Source of the DNA: Luidia sarsii
Lineage: Eukaryota > Echinodermata > Asteroidea > Paxillosida > Luidiidae
Reading direction: 5' to 3'
Length of the DNA stretch: 64,000 nucleotides
NCBI GenBank assembly: GCA_949987565.1
Contig: OX465105.1
Span: 2,639,496 to 2,703,495, forward strand
Numbering within the stretch: position 1 is the stretch's first letter; every line of letters begins with the position of its first letter. The position numbers and the translations under genes were made by a program. This document shows, in pieces, positions 31,701 through 38,789 of the stretch. The notes under the pieces are model-generated. The model made no database searches and was not told where the DNA came from. It worked only from the letters and a program-made list of their open reading frames with translations.

Positions 31701-32357
31701 ATCACTGAGACAAGTGAAGGGGTGTACAAATCACTGAGACTGAAGTGAAGGGGAGTACATAATAAGGATTGATCAGTACCTGATGTTCTTGTATAAGAGA
31801 ATTAAATGTGTACCTGTGAATGTGATATCTTTTAGCACCTGTTTTCTTCAATTTATGATATAAATTAGGCCAACATTAGCAATGTAAGCTAAGACCAGTG
31901 AGAAATTTTTCTCTAAAAATCTCTCACTTTATTCATTTTGATGAAGTAAAGCACCAGAATTGATTGATCTTTTAATTAGTTTGGGGAAAACGAATCCAAC
32001 CAGTATTGTTTTGATATCTTCAGATTGTGACCCTTCTTAGGGAATCATGGAATTGATTTTTAGGACGAGTGCAAGACGCACTGCATCAATAGCGTGTGAT
32101 TTCTTTATTTTCGTGATATGGCTGAGGAGATTGAATCTTGGAATGTCATTTTGCAGGTCTTGGTAATCAATCATGGTCAAATCAGCGAGATGGGTACTCA
32201 CAACGAACTTGTATCCAAGGATGGAATCTATAAGAAGCTGGTACTACGCCAACTGACAGCAGGTGGTGGGGCCATCAATAGCACGGCAGACGATAACATC
32301 TTAATGGATGAAGATGGGAACAACCTCATTGACTTGCAGCCTAATGGGCTGGATTAA
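19516..32357 (+). CDS. ABC transporter B-family half-transporter (ABCB10-like), 12 exon positions
   Basis: A polytopic membrane protein of about 690 residues that would use ATP hydrolysis to move a substrate across an organelle membrane; half-transporters act as dimers. Exons: 19516-19789, 20370-20484 (or 21256-21370), 22039-22274, 22747-22882, 24428-24651, 25739-25835, 26772-27001, 27788-27914, 29484-29617, 29963-30133, 30788-30910, 32157-32357. From the second exon on, all phases match. The membrane domain covers about residues 95-390 and the ATPase domain 425-660, with GPSGGGKST (about 454), VSQEP, LSGGQ (about 557), ILLLDE, SALD and the H-loop His (about 613). The [12 protein letters not shown]...[13 protein letters not shown] region is very close to ABCB10; TAP2/ABCB27-type proteins are the alternative. 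The substrate cannot be told. The N-terminus is incomplete: no start exon is certain, and exon 1 ends in phase 1 while the next needs phase 0. Confidence 0.9.
19881..20239. mobile_element. TTAA MITE (AGGCCC family), copy 1
   Basis: 359 bp flanked by TTAA on both sides, with ends AGGCCCGATACAACATTGG...CCAATGTTGTATAGGGCCT. No coding frame. TTAA duplication points to piggyBac- or Kolobok-type mobilisation. It carries the diagnostic bases cccG, gatC and atcaG near its 5' end. Confidence 0.9.
20370..20484 (+). CDS. Transporter exon B, copy 1 (duplicated transmembrane exon)
   Basis: 115 nt between tttgcttag and gtaagt, beginning [15 protein letters not shown] and ending in [14 protein letters not shown] plus one base (phase 0 in, phase 1 out). 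It encodes the first helix of the ABC membrane domain and the conserved FxGxxID turn. It is identical in protein sequence to the copy at 21256-21370, with four synonymous differences. Because 115 is not a multiple of three, including both copies would destroy the frame. Confidence 0.88.
20764..21125. mobile_element. TTAA MITE (AGGCCC family), copy 2, chimeric
   Basis: 362 bp, TTAA-flanked. Its first ~45 bp carry the bases of copy 3 (cccA, gatT, atcaA) and everything after the CACAGATTTCC stretch carries those of copy 1 (tctA, gttTaaat, cttcttgag). This is the recombination joint of the exon duplication. Confidence 0.9.
21256..21370 (+). CDS. Transporter exon B, copy 2 (duplicated transmembrane exon)
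   Basis: Same length, same splice signals (gcttag / gtaagt) and same encoded 38 residues as the exon at 20370. The only differences are four third-position or synonymous changes (TTG/CTG Leu, GGA/GGC Gly, GCG/GCA Ala, ACA/ACC Thr). The flanking introns are also about 97% alike over some 880 bp. Either copy joins in phase to exon C. Possible fates are mutually exclusive use, one silent copy, or an assembly duplicate of one locus. Confidence 0.85.
21644..22002. mobile_element. TTAA MITE (AGGCCC family), copy 3
   Basis: 359 bp, TTAA on both sides. It is clearly more diverged from copies 1 and 2 in its body (CGACAAATAGTTTATCACTC, TGGCGGTTTTTT, CACCATTTGAGC). Its 5' 45 bp match copy 2. It lies 36 bp upstream of exon C. 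Confidence 0.9.
22039..22274 (+). CDS. Transporter exon C: membrane domain, coupling region
   Basis: Acceptor atgttccag|GTGCTG, donor GTTACA|gtaagt; phase 1 in, phase 0 out. It encodes a hydrophobic helix ([16 protein letters not shown]), then [20 protein letters not shown] and [12 protein letters not shown]. The R..L...I..Q...FFD...TGEL..RL..DT pattern is the best-conserved signature of B-family membrane domains. Confidence 0.95.
22378..22625. repeat. CTAGCCCG-rich inverted motifs
   Basis: Several copies of GGGCTAGTAAA/TTTACTAGCCC in both orientations within 250 bp of intron. Probably a small foldback element; ends not defined. Confidence 0.45.
22747..22882 (+). CDS. Transporter exon D: membrane helices
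   Basis: Acceptor tttcttccag|GTGAAT, donor CAGTATG|gtaagt; phase 0 in, phase 1 out. It encodes [20 protein letters not shown], then a second hydrophobic stretch ([20 protein letters not shown]). The N.S.L.R....GG pattern and the P of the second helix are typical of the family. Its last 20 bp with the donor are duplicated downstream. Confidence 0.95.
22863..23250. repeat. Tandem duplication of exon D end, donor and SINE piece
   Basis: The block 22863-22990 (exon end ATTGGTGCGGTGCAGTATG, donor, intron start, part of a reversed tRNA-SINE) is repeated from 22992. The second copy is split at ACATTTCC by a hammerhead-like element (23032-23147) and resumes with ACATTTCC at 23149, ending near 23250. 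ACATTTCC on both sides looks like a target-site duplication. The second donor (after 23011) is intact, but reading through from exon D meets a stop after eight codons. Confidence 0.8.
23032..23147 (+). mobile_element. Hammerhead-like element with flanking ACATTTCC repeats
   Basis: TTTGAGAAAGGTCCTGCTAG...GAAACGTCAGGCCC to the GCAACATTTTTGTATATCAC tail, with 8-bp direct repeats at both ends. A short target duplication and an abrupt 5' end at TTTGAG suggest retroposition rather than excision-type transposition. Confidence 0.7.
23150..23275 (-). repeat. tRNA-derived SINE, reversed
   Basis: Read on the - strand: CTGGATAGGTCAGGCGGTAAG (A-box-like), about 30 bp later CAGATTCAAATCCCGGACCAG (B-box), then CAGATTTCCTTTGCTATTCTTC as the tail. 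A partial copy of the same SINE is in the duplicated block at 22940-22990. Confidence 0.7.
23432..23802. mobile_element. TTAA MITE, second subfamily
   Basis: 371 bp between TTAA sites, ends ATCCCTACACAACATTGGTT...CCAATGTTGTGTAGGGGCT. The interior differs from the AGGCCC subfamily but the layout is the same. A sister copy lies at 32653-33030. Confidence 0.88.
23830..24345 (+). repeat. 100-bp intronic minisatellite
   Basis: About five units of 100 bp rich in GACAGTGACA and CAGTAACAA, from 23830 to 24345. The last unit ends about 80 bp before the acceptor of exon E. Frames of about 90 residues on the - strand are repeat artefacts. Confidence 0.9.
24428..24651 (+). CDS. Transporter exon E: membrane domain, intracellular loop 2
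   Basis: Acceptor ctgacctcag|GGAATT, donor TCTCAG|gttggt; phase 1 in, phase 0 out. It encodes [20 protein letters not shown] followed by [12 protein letters not shown], then a helix ([17 protein letters not shown]). The A.A...AEE....RTVRSF motif is the family's coupling-helix signature. Confidence 0.95.
24719..24892. mobile_element. Foldback MITE with GGTTTGCGGTGACACC ends
   Basis: CAATATAGGAGGGTTTGCGGTGACACC and its inverted copy enclose a hairpin-rich core with GGTTCTGAAAAGAAC and TTCTTTTCAGAACC. The ends match those of the Penelope-like element at 53240-54707, so this is probably a non-autonomous relative. Confidence 0.75.
24951..25646. mobile_element. TTAA-flanked 696-bp TIR element, copy 2 (inverted)
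   Basis: Same ends, same length and nearly the same sequence as 13474-14169, in the opposite orientation and also flanked by TTAA. It lies in the intron between exons E and F. Not autonomous. Confidence 0.88.
25739..25835 (+). CDS. Transporter exon F: membrane helix
   Basis: Acceptor gtacgcag|GGAGCC, donor CTTACAG|gtcagt; phase 0 in, phase 1 out. It encodes [20 protein letters not shown] and GISVGILT, matching the family's W-Y-G-G...G..T...L pattern after the fifth helix. Confidence 0.93.
26004..26189. mobile_element. Tigger/pogo-like mariner MITE
   Basis: The ends CAGTAAAATCGCGATAACTT...AAGATTTTACTG are flanked by TA on both sides. CAGTAAAAYCYCGATAA-type ends and TA duplication are characteristic of Tigger/pogo Tc1-mariner elements. 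186 bp, no transposase. Confidence 0.82.
26215..26290 (+). repeat. Foldback-family fragment with hammerhead-like core
   Basis: CCTTGTCACTCTGCCTTTGA then GAAAGGTCCTGCTAGGATCG and AAACGTCAGGCCACC, tail missing. It sits next to the Tigger-like MITE in the same intron. Confidence 0.75.
26772..27001 (+). CDS. Transporter exon G: last helix and start of the ATPase domain
   Basis: Acceptor tgtccacag|CGTTCA, donor CTGAAG|gtaagt; phase 1 in, phase 0 out. It contains [20 protein letters not shown], the linker [14 protein letters not shown], and [17 protein letters not shown]. The Tyr of FTYPSRP is the A-loop residue that stacks on the ATP base in this family. Confidence 0.96.
27115..27680. mobile_element. 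TTAA-flanked TIR element (CCCCTTCGAGCC ends)
   Basis: TTAA, then CCCCTTCGAGCCGGGAAG..., ending ...CCCGCCATCAAGGGG and TTAA. 566 bp. It resembles the 696-bp CCACTTCGCGCC element in ends and partly in interior (TTTTTGACG...TGCTGCATGAATTGC), so it is probably a related piggyBac-type MITE. Confidence 0.78.
27788..27914 (+). CDS. Transporter exon H: Walker A
   Basis: Acceptor ttcgtgtag|GGAGTG, donor AAGCTAG|gtgagt; phase 0 in, phase 1 out. [20 protein letters not shown] continues [20 protein letters not shown]. Walker A is at 27833-27859 with the catalytic Lys and Ser/Thr intact. Confidence 0.97.
28088..28540. mobile_element. MITE with GTGACCCGGCACAGC ends
   Basis: GTGACCCGGCACAGC...GCTGTGCCGGGTCAC, 453 bp, flanked by ATTT on both sides. 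Inside each end is ATGAGGAAT / ATTCCTCAT. No coding frame. Superfamily uncertain. The rest of the intron to 29483 is AT-rich with no recognisable feature. Confidence 0.8.
29484..29617 (+). CDS. Transporter exon I: Q-loop
   Basis: Acceptor tgcgtgcgtag|ATGGAG, donor GAAGAG|gtgagt; phase 1 in, phase 0 out. It encodes [20 protein letters not shown], then [18 protein letters not shown]. The Gln of VSQEP is the Q-loop that couples the ATPase to the membrane domain. Confidence 0.96.
29651..29793. mobile_element. Foldback MITE with GGTTTGCGGTGACACC ends and hammerhead-like core
   Basis: Termini AGGTTTGCGGTGACACCATG and its inverse, 143 bp. On the - strand 29754-29719 reads CTGAAGA, a perfect 6-bp stem (GAACAG / CTGTTC) with loop AGTATA, then AAAACG. 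This is hammerhead-like, with CUGANGA intact and GAAA changed to AAAA. It starts 33 bp after the donor of exon I. Confidence 0.75.
29963..30133 (+). CDS. Transporter exon J: signature LSGGQ and Walker B
   Basis: Acceptor ccccttgaag|GTATAC, donor GACGAG|gtgagt; in phase at both ends (57 codons). It contains [31 protein letters not shown] (LSGGQ at 30056-30070) and KILLLDE with the catalytic Glu as its last codon. All residues needed for ATP hydrolysis are present. Confidence 0.97.
30254..30613. mobile_element. TTAA MITE (AGGCCC family) in the J-K intron
   Basis: AGCCCATATACAACATTGTT...CCCAATGTTGTATTGAGCCT, orientation opposite to copies 1-3 by interior blocks. TTAA at the left end, TTGA (mutated) at the right. 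Confidence 0.85.
30788..30910 (+). CDS. Transporter exon K: D-loop and H-loop
   Basis: Acceptor gttctttaag|GCAACC, donor TCCATG|gtaggt; 41 codons, in phase. It encodes [20 protein letters not shown], then [20 protein letters not shown]. The His codon at 30878-30880 is the H-loop switch. This exon gives the closest resemblance to ABCB10. Its intron starts directly with a 27-bp minisatellite. Confidence 0.97.
30914..31755 (+). repeat. 27-bp intronic minisatellite beginning at a splice donor
   Basis: About 31 units of AAATCACTGAGACTGAAGGG + GGTGTAC with single-base variants (GTAGAAATC, GAGAGTGAAG, ATCGGGGG). The array begins 3 bp after the end of exon K, so the donor's own sequence (gtaggtgtacaaatc) is the first, diverged unit. 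The repeat is a multiple of 3 and gives long FSLSDLYTP frames on the - strand, which I do not take as genes. Confidence 0.95.
32157..32357 (+). CDS. Transporter exon L: C-terminus and stop
   Basis: Acceptor cattttgcag|[26 protein letters not shown] is the usual end of the ABC ATPase core, followed by [11 protein letters not shown] and a polar acidic tail ending in LQPNGLD and TAA (32355-32357). The tail after RQL is of ordinary length for half-transporters and shows no targeting motif I recognise. Confidence 0.95.
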   Translation, partial: VLVINHGQISEMGTHNELVSKDGIYKKLVLRQLTAGGGAINSTADDNILMDEDGNNLIDLQPNGLD

Positions 32358-32640
32358 ACAAGGCACTGGCATTCAGGTAGCTTCTACACAGTATGTTGAC
32401 ATGAGATATCGCTACTGACTCCAAGCCTACAATGCTTGAGGTAAACTCAGCCTCATCAGTCAGCACAACCGTGTTGGTGCATAGTAGTTCAAGGGTTGGT
32501 TCCACATGGTCTTGTTATTTTTACAACAGATTTGCAACTATTTCTTTTCTTTTTTTTAAATGGGTGTGTTATACCTGGATGTCATGGCCATCGACATGCT
32601 TCTGACTGGTGCCCTACCCCAGCACAGACGGTGTATTTGG
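32358..32640 (+). other. 3' untranslated region and flank of the transporter
   Basis: No further coding potential follows the stop. No AATAAA is evident in the first 280 bp, so the cleavage site cannot be placed; the transcript may run into the MITE at 32653. Confidence 0.4.
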
Positions 32641-32652
32641 AAAGGTCCTTAA

Positions 32653-33030
32653 AGCCCCTACACAACATTGGTCGATGTCAAAGAATAGCATCCATACTTT
32701 GTCTGATTTAACATATGCATGAAATAGCACACCTGTGAAAATTTCAGCTCAATCCGCCAACCGAGTCTCGAGAAAATCGTGAAAACCGCTTCATTTGTTT
32801 CATGAAAATGCAGCATTCAACGCCGCACTGTTCCGAAAAATAGTTTGGTCTCAGTGAGACAGGTTAACAATTTCTTTTACTCTTTTCTCCAAAAATACAG
32901 CATTTTAGGCAGAAATACATGTATTTCAGTGAGAGGTTTCTACTATAACCATCTTCAAACTGTATTATAAGTTTCATGTAAATCTGTGAACATTTCTGTT
33001 TTTCGATCTTACCAATGTTGTGTAGGGGCT
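32653..33030. mobile_element. TTAA MITE, second subfamily, copy downstream of the gene
   Basis: AGCCCCTACACAACATTGGT...CCAATGTTGTGTAGGGGCT between TTAA sites, 378 bp. Sister of 23432-23802, sharing CATACKTTGTCTGATYYAA and CCAACCGAGTCT blocks. Confidence 0.88.
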
Positions 33031-33035
33031 TTAAA

Positions 33036-33150
33036 TAAGGGCTGGATAGTTGAGATGGTAGGGCACTGGTACATTAAATAAGGGCTGGATAGTTGACATG
33101 GTAGGGCACTGGTACATTAAATCACTAGCCTAGATTCAAATCCGAGTTCA
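33036..33150 (+). repeat. tRNA-derived SINE fragment with short tandem duplication
   Basis: AAGGGCTGGATAGTTGAGAT-GGTAGGGCACTGGTACATTAAAT occurs twice in tandem (33038 and 33076). A B-box-like AGATTCAAATCCGAG follows. Degenerate. Confidence 0.6.
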
Positions 33151-33628
33151 GTAGAATGTGCCATATTTGTGTTTTGAGGATAGCAGTTGATATACAATAG
33201 AATTTACCGGGGGGAGGTATCCATTTGATAGACTTATCAGTGAAAATAATGTTATCGAAATTGTAGAAGGCCTGCCATTCTGATTTGGGTTGAACTTCCT
33301 GAAAGGTAGAAGGCTTTTGATGTTGTTTTAGAGGGATTATTCCTGATATACATCCACTATCTGTGGCTGCCAATTTATGTAACATCCTTCATAGATACAT
33401 TCCTATTTGTGTATTAAAATCCATTTACTTCTGCACATAAAGGACTGACTTTTTATGAAATGCCATATCGTCCATTTATTGTGCCTTGAAATGAGATGTC
33501 GGAAATGTGCACCAAATTTATCTGAATCTGAATCAATTGTCAAAAGTTCAACATACTCTGTACTGCCATACGTATCATATATGATACAAATTTATTTAAG
33601 ATTTACAGATGTTTATCTTTCAAGAAAA

Positions 33629-33990
33629 TCTCAAAAATTAGAGGGCCTGATGTTTCGATCCTAGCAGGACCCGAAAGGCAAAGTGACAAGGACAAACATA
33701 GACAGTCAGGGGAAGATCTCCCACCTCCCTCCTGTCCCTTTGATCCTCCACACCCTTTTGTTTGTTTTCCCCTAATCTCCCCGCCCTTGGTGTACATCTG
33801 CATCCCACTCCCTTCCCTTTTGTCCTTCCTCTGTCATGTGTGTCAAGGCTTTCCTTCCCCTGACTGTCTGTGTATGTCCTTGTCACTTTGCCTTTGAGAA
33901 AGGTCCTGCTAGGATCGAAACGTCAGGCCCTCTAATTTCTTAGATTTATGTATTGCAGATCATATAGGCAGTGAGCAGTTTGCAACAGTT
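33629..33990. repeat. Foldback element with hammerhead-like arms and long loop
   Basis: Left arm at 33629-33690 (GAGGGCCTGATGTTTCGATC, GCAAAGTGACAAGGAC) and inverted right arm at 33860-33990 (TGTCCTTGTCACTTTGCC, GAAACGTCAGGCCCTC). The loop of about 170 bp carries its own CATAGACAGTCAGGGG / CCCCTGACTGTCTGTG inverted repeat. From 33990 to 35160 I see no gene, only a short duplicated CTCTGACCATGGAGG near 34970-35010. Confidence 0.75.
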
Positions 33991-35160
33991 TTTGTTTCTT
34001 TCAAGAAAGATAAATCTGTGGATTCTTTTTAATTGAACTGAAAACATGATAGATGTTTAAATTAATGTGTGAACTTACTGATCTTCGAATTTGCCACCTG
34101 TCTTTCTGTGCACCGTAAATGTTTAAATTTCAGCAATTCCCTAAACGGCCCATGGTACATATTTACTCATTGATCTATTACTGATGGCTTGCTTTGGTAG
34201 TCAATGAAACGACACGATTCAGGAACCCTTTAAAGGGTGATCGTTAAGGGATGATACTTAAACAATGTTTAGCTTAAGTCTTCAATGACCCTAATTGCAG
34301 CTCTAAACAATTATGAGGGTCTGATGTTTTGATCCTTTCATCATCATGTTTAGGAGAACCCCTAAGATAAGAATATAATCAATTGTTTTCCCCTACATAG
34401 TCAATATATACAGTTTAAAAGGCTGGTGTTTTTACTTTGTAGAGATATGCTCAGAAAACTAAGAAGATATTATAGAAATTATTCTGACAGTACAGATTTA
34501 AAAATAAAATCACATTTTAGCAGATTTGATGTTGCATCCTTTCAGTTGTATTTATGGTTTATTGTAACGATACCGGCAAAATGTGAAAATGGTTGCACTA
34601 GCTATTTGCAAGATACATGTAATTTACACTTAAAATCATAATACAAATAATATGACTGGCCGGACATCACATTAGGTATAATGTGCTGCTAGGAGTTGTC
34701 TGAGTTTGGGCCCTCAAACTCGGAAAGAAAACAGCAATTCTGAGGATAGACCTTATCTTGTTAATCCCTATGCTGATAAATAAACCCCTTTTATCTTTCC
34801 TCTGATGCCTGTAGGCACTGGGGCTAAGTGGGTCTCTCTTTGTGGTTTGCTTAACCACACTGATAGACATGCAAGGTGACCACCCAGGCCCTTAGAAGTG
34901 TACATGTACATTTGCATTACTACTATACGTGCACAGACAGTACAGTTCATGCATTGGAGGTCCTTCCTCTGACCATGGAGGAATAATTCCTCCATGCTCT
35001 GACCATGGAGGCTGACTGATTCTGATTAAAGGGATTATTCTCCAGGAGCTCATTGTTCAGGATTGATGCCAGATCCTACTTGAGATGTTTAAGGAGCTCA
35101 CCATCTCAGATCAGACTTATCACTACAGGTAGGTCCCAGACTAAATAGTCTCGCGAGTTA

Positions 35161-35343
35161 CGCAGTGGCTGTTGTTACGGCAGTCGTCCGTGTGGTTTCC
35201 TGACTTGATTGTATTTCGTCAGCATTGCAGGCAGGTTGAACCAGTCTATTAGCTGATAGTCTGGTTCCAAGAGCTAAACATCCTGACAAATACTGTGAAG
35301 TCAGGGAGCCACACGGACGACTGCCGTAACAACAGCCACTGCT
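35161..35343. mobile_element. 183-bp foldback MITE
   Basis: GCAGTGGCTGTTGTTACGGC...CGTGTGG returns inverted as CCACACGG...GCCGTAACAACAGCCACTGC. The centre (AACCAGTCTATTAGCTGATA) is nearly palindromic, so one strand could fold completely. A second copy lies at 37589-37730. Confidence 0.82.
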
Positions 35344-35827
35344 TATAACGCAACTCTTATTTCAGAATGTTGTCATGCTCTATCCCCTTGATTGCCTCAC
35401 ATTTACCAGGCTTCTTGGTTTTTGTCTTAACTCCTTCACGTATTCAGTGGTGCAGCCAGGATTCTGAAGCTTTTGCTTTTCTTAATGGTTGCAGATATTT
35501 GTATGATTGACATTGAAAAGTCTCCATGGTATAATAAAAATGCTAAAGAGCATGATTTCGAAATTTTGTCTAAACTTTCTTCAGTTGCAAGTTAACGCTT
35601 CTGAAGACAGTCATCCTAGACGATGCTGAACTCTGGGAAGCAAGTGAGATCGTATATTATACGATCTCACTGTATCCTCCCTCTACCTCCATGCTGTAAC
35701 AATTCCTCCATGCTGAAACGTTCTAGCTAGGCCTAATTTTGTCCAATTTGTAGGGTGATCTGAGTGTGAGAGTTGGTGTGCTAGAGTATAGGAAAAACTG
35801 ACGTGGAACTTTTGAACAATTTGAAAA

Positions 35828-35935
35828 ATTGGCAAAGAAATCTGACGGGACCGGGACTTGAACCCGAGACTTCTGGACTAATATACCAGTGCTCTTCCAT
35901 CTTAGCTATACAGCCCTTAGATGGTGGCCTTCCCA
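35828..35935 (-). repeat. tRNA-derived SINE, reversed
   Basis: On the - strand: AAGGGCTGTATAGCTAAGAT (A-box), later TCGGGTTCAAGTCCCGG (B-box), then TCAGATTTCTTTGCCAATTT. Best-preserved B-box of the family here. Confidence 0.75.
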
Positions 35936-36014
35936 AGTCACTGCGGATCACGGCCGGCTCTCCAAACCAACAACGTCTTGAACCAAGACTAGCCCACCTC
36001 GACTCTAGGACGTA

Positions 36015-36099
36015 TGACGTCATCGGGTCTCAAAAATGGATGAAATCGCCGCGAGCCGGCTCTGCGCAGACTCAGTAGTGCCGGCGGTTCTGAAGCAAG
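36015..36099 (+). CDS. Possible first exon with CRE just upstream
   Basis: ATGACGTCAT at 36014-36023 is followed by an ATG at 36036 in strong context (AAAAATGG). A 21-codon frame, MDEIAASRLCADSVVPAVLK Q, ends at a possible donor (CAAG|gtgaaat). The stretch is CpG-rich for this window. No downstream exon in phase is recognised. It could be the start of a gene running right whose other exons I cannot see, or chance. Confidence 0.25.
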
Positions 36100-36547
36100 G
36101 TGAAATATATTTCCATTTTCTTATACAGAAGAAACATTTGAATTTCTTGAGAAGTGTTAAAAATAGATATAGGGGCGTTTAAACTCGATGTTCATATCAA
36201 TAGGTTCGCCATGATCGCTACCAACATGGGCAGGCTAGCTAGGCCAGCGGTGCCCGTGACGTCATTACGTTCTGCACATGCGTGTACTTCAATGGGCCTG
36301 GGTTGCATCCAGGTGGACGGGATGAGAGGAAGGCAGGCGTTCTCGTGCACACGATAGAACAGTCCTTATTGCTGCTCAGTACACCGCTCACTCGCACTAA
36401 GACGTACATGTATAGCCTATGGACATCGTTCCATCGTGCAGGCATCACCATCGCTTGGCAACTCTCTCTCTCTCCCACACCATATCAGGACTGCCAGTAA
36501 CGGAACTGAATTCAAAGCTCTCCTCAAAACTTTCCAATTGCTTTTAA

Positions 36548-36923
36548 AGGCCCTGTACAACATTGGCATTGGCAACATTGCCACAGTTTGTGTGTTAAAG
36601 TAAACCATTACACATTAAACAAAAAAAACCTCGCGAAGGTTTCAGCTCGAATGGTAATCTGAGAAAATAGAAAGTGGCAAAAAACCGTCACGGTTTTCGC
36701 ACCGTTCTGTAGTGTAAGAAATAGTTTAGGCCTATTACTGGCGTGTGATTAACTACTTGAAGATGTTTCAGTGAAGATTTCTCGAGAAGTACAGCATCCC
36801 AGACGGTAAGATTTCAACATGAGGATTCTATAATGGCCATCTACAAACTGTTTAAATGTTTAAATCAGAAGGAAATATGTGGACATCGACGTTTTCCGAT
36901 CTTCCCAATGTTGTATTGGGCCT
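36548..36923. mobile_element. TTAA MITE (AGGCCC family)
   Basis: AGGCCCTGTACAACATTGGC...CCCAATGTTGTATTGGGCCT, TTAA on both sides, 376 bp, same orientation as the copy at 30254. Confidence 0.88.
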
Positions 36924-37058
36924 TTAATCGTTTCTTGTCAAGCGCATCGAGACCGTGTTGTGATGTGCTGTATAAAAAAATGTTATTATTACAAGATTGG
37001 CGAAAGGCCGTAAAGAATATTGATTTCTACAAATCACGTATCCATCGATTACTTATTA

Positions 37059-37117
37059 ATGATCTCAAAAGTTAGAGGGCCTGACGTTTCCATCCTAGCA
37101 GGACCTTTCTCAAAGGC
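37059..37117 (-). repeat. Foldback-family fragment
   Basis: CTCAAAAGTTAGAGGGCCTG-ACGTTTCCATCC-TAGCAGGACCTTTCTCAAAGGCC; single arm, reversed, one mutation in the core. Confidence 0.7.
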
Positions 37118-37588
37118 CTTAACTTATTAATGACGATTACATTCCTACTTACAATAACTTCTAAAGCCCAGAGCGCGTGGTCGCAGGCCTTTTTTGAATG
37201 TCTACATAGGCCTATTCAAAACGTTGCTGGAACTCCGAGTACTGAATAGGAGAGCAGGGAATGTGCGTTAATTTGTATAGACTCTGTGAATAAGAGCATT
37301 GCTTGTATCTAGTCAAGCGTGAGCAAACGCACGGCGTGGTGAAACGCCATTCCTATACACGCCGCCACGAGGGCATCAGCACGTAGAGCGCCGTCCATTG
37401 GATTTTTATCTTCGTTCCCTGTGTTCTGTGGATTAACCCCCATTACTTCTTATTCTGCTTGAAGAAACTTCCATTTAATTCCTGCAACTGGGGACCTCTT
37501 GTAAGACGACCCTTGGCCGTGCGGGAAGAGATTTAGGTGAGCAAACTTTGCCTGCTGTTTTCGATTTTGAAATTGTGCAAGTTTAAAC

Positions 37589-37730
37589 GCAGTGGCTGTT
37601 GTTACGGCAGTCGTCCGTGTGGTTCCCTGACTTCACAGTATTTGTCAGGATGTTTAGCTCTTGGAACCAGACTATCAGCTAATAGACTGGTTCAACCAGC
37701 ATGCAATGCTGACGAAATACAATCAAGTCA
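37589..37730. mobile_element. Foldback MITE, second copy, right arm missing
   Basis: Matches 35161-35343 in inverse layout up to GACGAAATACAATCAAGTCA; the second GCAGTGGCTG arm is lost. The stretch 37118-37588 is CpG-richer but shows no coding exon. Confidence 0.75.
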
Positions 37731-37965
37731 AAATATATTGACGTCTTGGTCGTCGTAAGGAGGAAGGTTTCAAGTTCCAAATTTGAGTTTTTACAGTTGT
37801 CCTGAAACTTGCACATAAAATTGATGACGGAAATGAGACGTATTGGTAGTGCCTGGGTCCTTCTGAATGAAAACGGGGGCGTGATCCCTTGAGATATACG
37901 GCAGTTAATGGTTGGATGCTTCAGCATACTGGCACCCCACACCGACGGCCACCATCTAAGGGCTG

Positions 37966-38050
37966 GCTAGCTCAGATGGTAAGAGCGCTGATACGCAAAA
38001 CCACAGGTCTCTGGTTCAAATCCCGGTCCAGTCAAATTTGTCTTGTTTCA
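37966..38050 (+). repeat. tRNA-derived SINE head
   Basis: GGGCTGGCTAGCTCAGATGG-TAAGAGCGC (A-box) and CTGGTTCAAATCCCGG (B-box) are spaced as in a tRNA. The anticodon stem does not pair and U33 is absent, so it is a SINE head or decayed tRNA, not a tRNA gene. The SINE tail TCAAATTTGTCTTGTTTCAT follows. From 38050 to 38780 I see no gene. Confidence 0.7.
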
Positions 38051-38789
38051 TTTTTCAAACGTTGCCTTAAGAGTCCTTTATTCTTTAATTTGTTTGATCC
38101 GTTGAACAATTCCTTAGAGGACAACTAAAGATCGACAACTGATTGAAAATCCCGATTTGGTATTAAAAAATTATGTTCATTATAATAATCCCAGATGAAA
38201 CGTTATTTTTTTTTTAGGCTTATTTGAATTTTTTTTTTAATCAAAATTATGCCCGTAGATATTGAGAGGTCTGTCGGTTTGTTTGTTTTTTAGAGCGGCG
38301 CCAGTCTTCGGGAAGATTGCAGTTTGGTTGAAACCGAAATTAGATCACCAATTACAGAATGTAGACAATATCCATTGTATGGCACTACCACTTGCCGAAA
38401 AAAATAGACTTCCAATTTCCCCCAAATCCATGATTTTGTGACGCGTTTGTGTCAACCAGACGACTGTACTTACTCGTACATCTGTACGGCCCCGTTCACA
38501 GGCGCGGACACAGACTGTCGTGTATGGGATGGCAGCAGCGCGTTCTGCGTACGACTAGCTGCGTACAGCTCGGATACGGCGTGGTAGAGTGCCGTAGTGT
38601 GCATGCGTGTGGATCTCTGTACGGAGCCGTAGCGGAGAGAGCGCATTAGACAAGTCTAGCTCAGTCGATCACAGTATAACTCTGACTCAACTAGACCGTT
38701 ACATTTTACCGCCAATTCCTGTCACTGTCACACTAGTGTCAGTGTCACATTTTACCAGCAATTCCTGACAAATAAACGTGGCTACACAA

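Noticed and set aside
37966..38040. Functional tRNA gene
   Set aside because: A- and B-boxes are present, but the anticodon stem does not pair, U33 is missing and a SINE tail follows.
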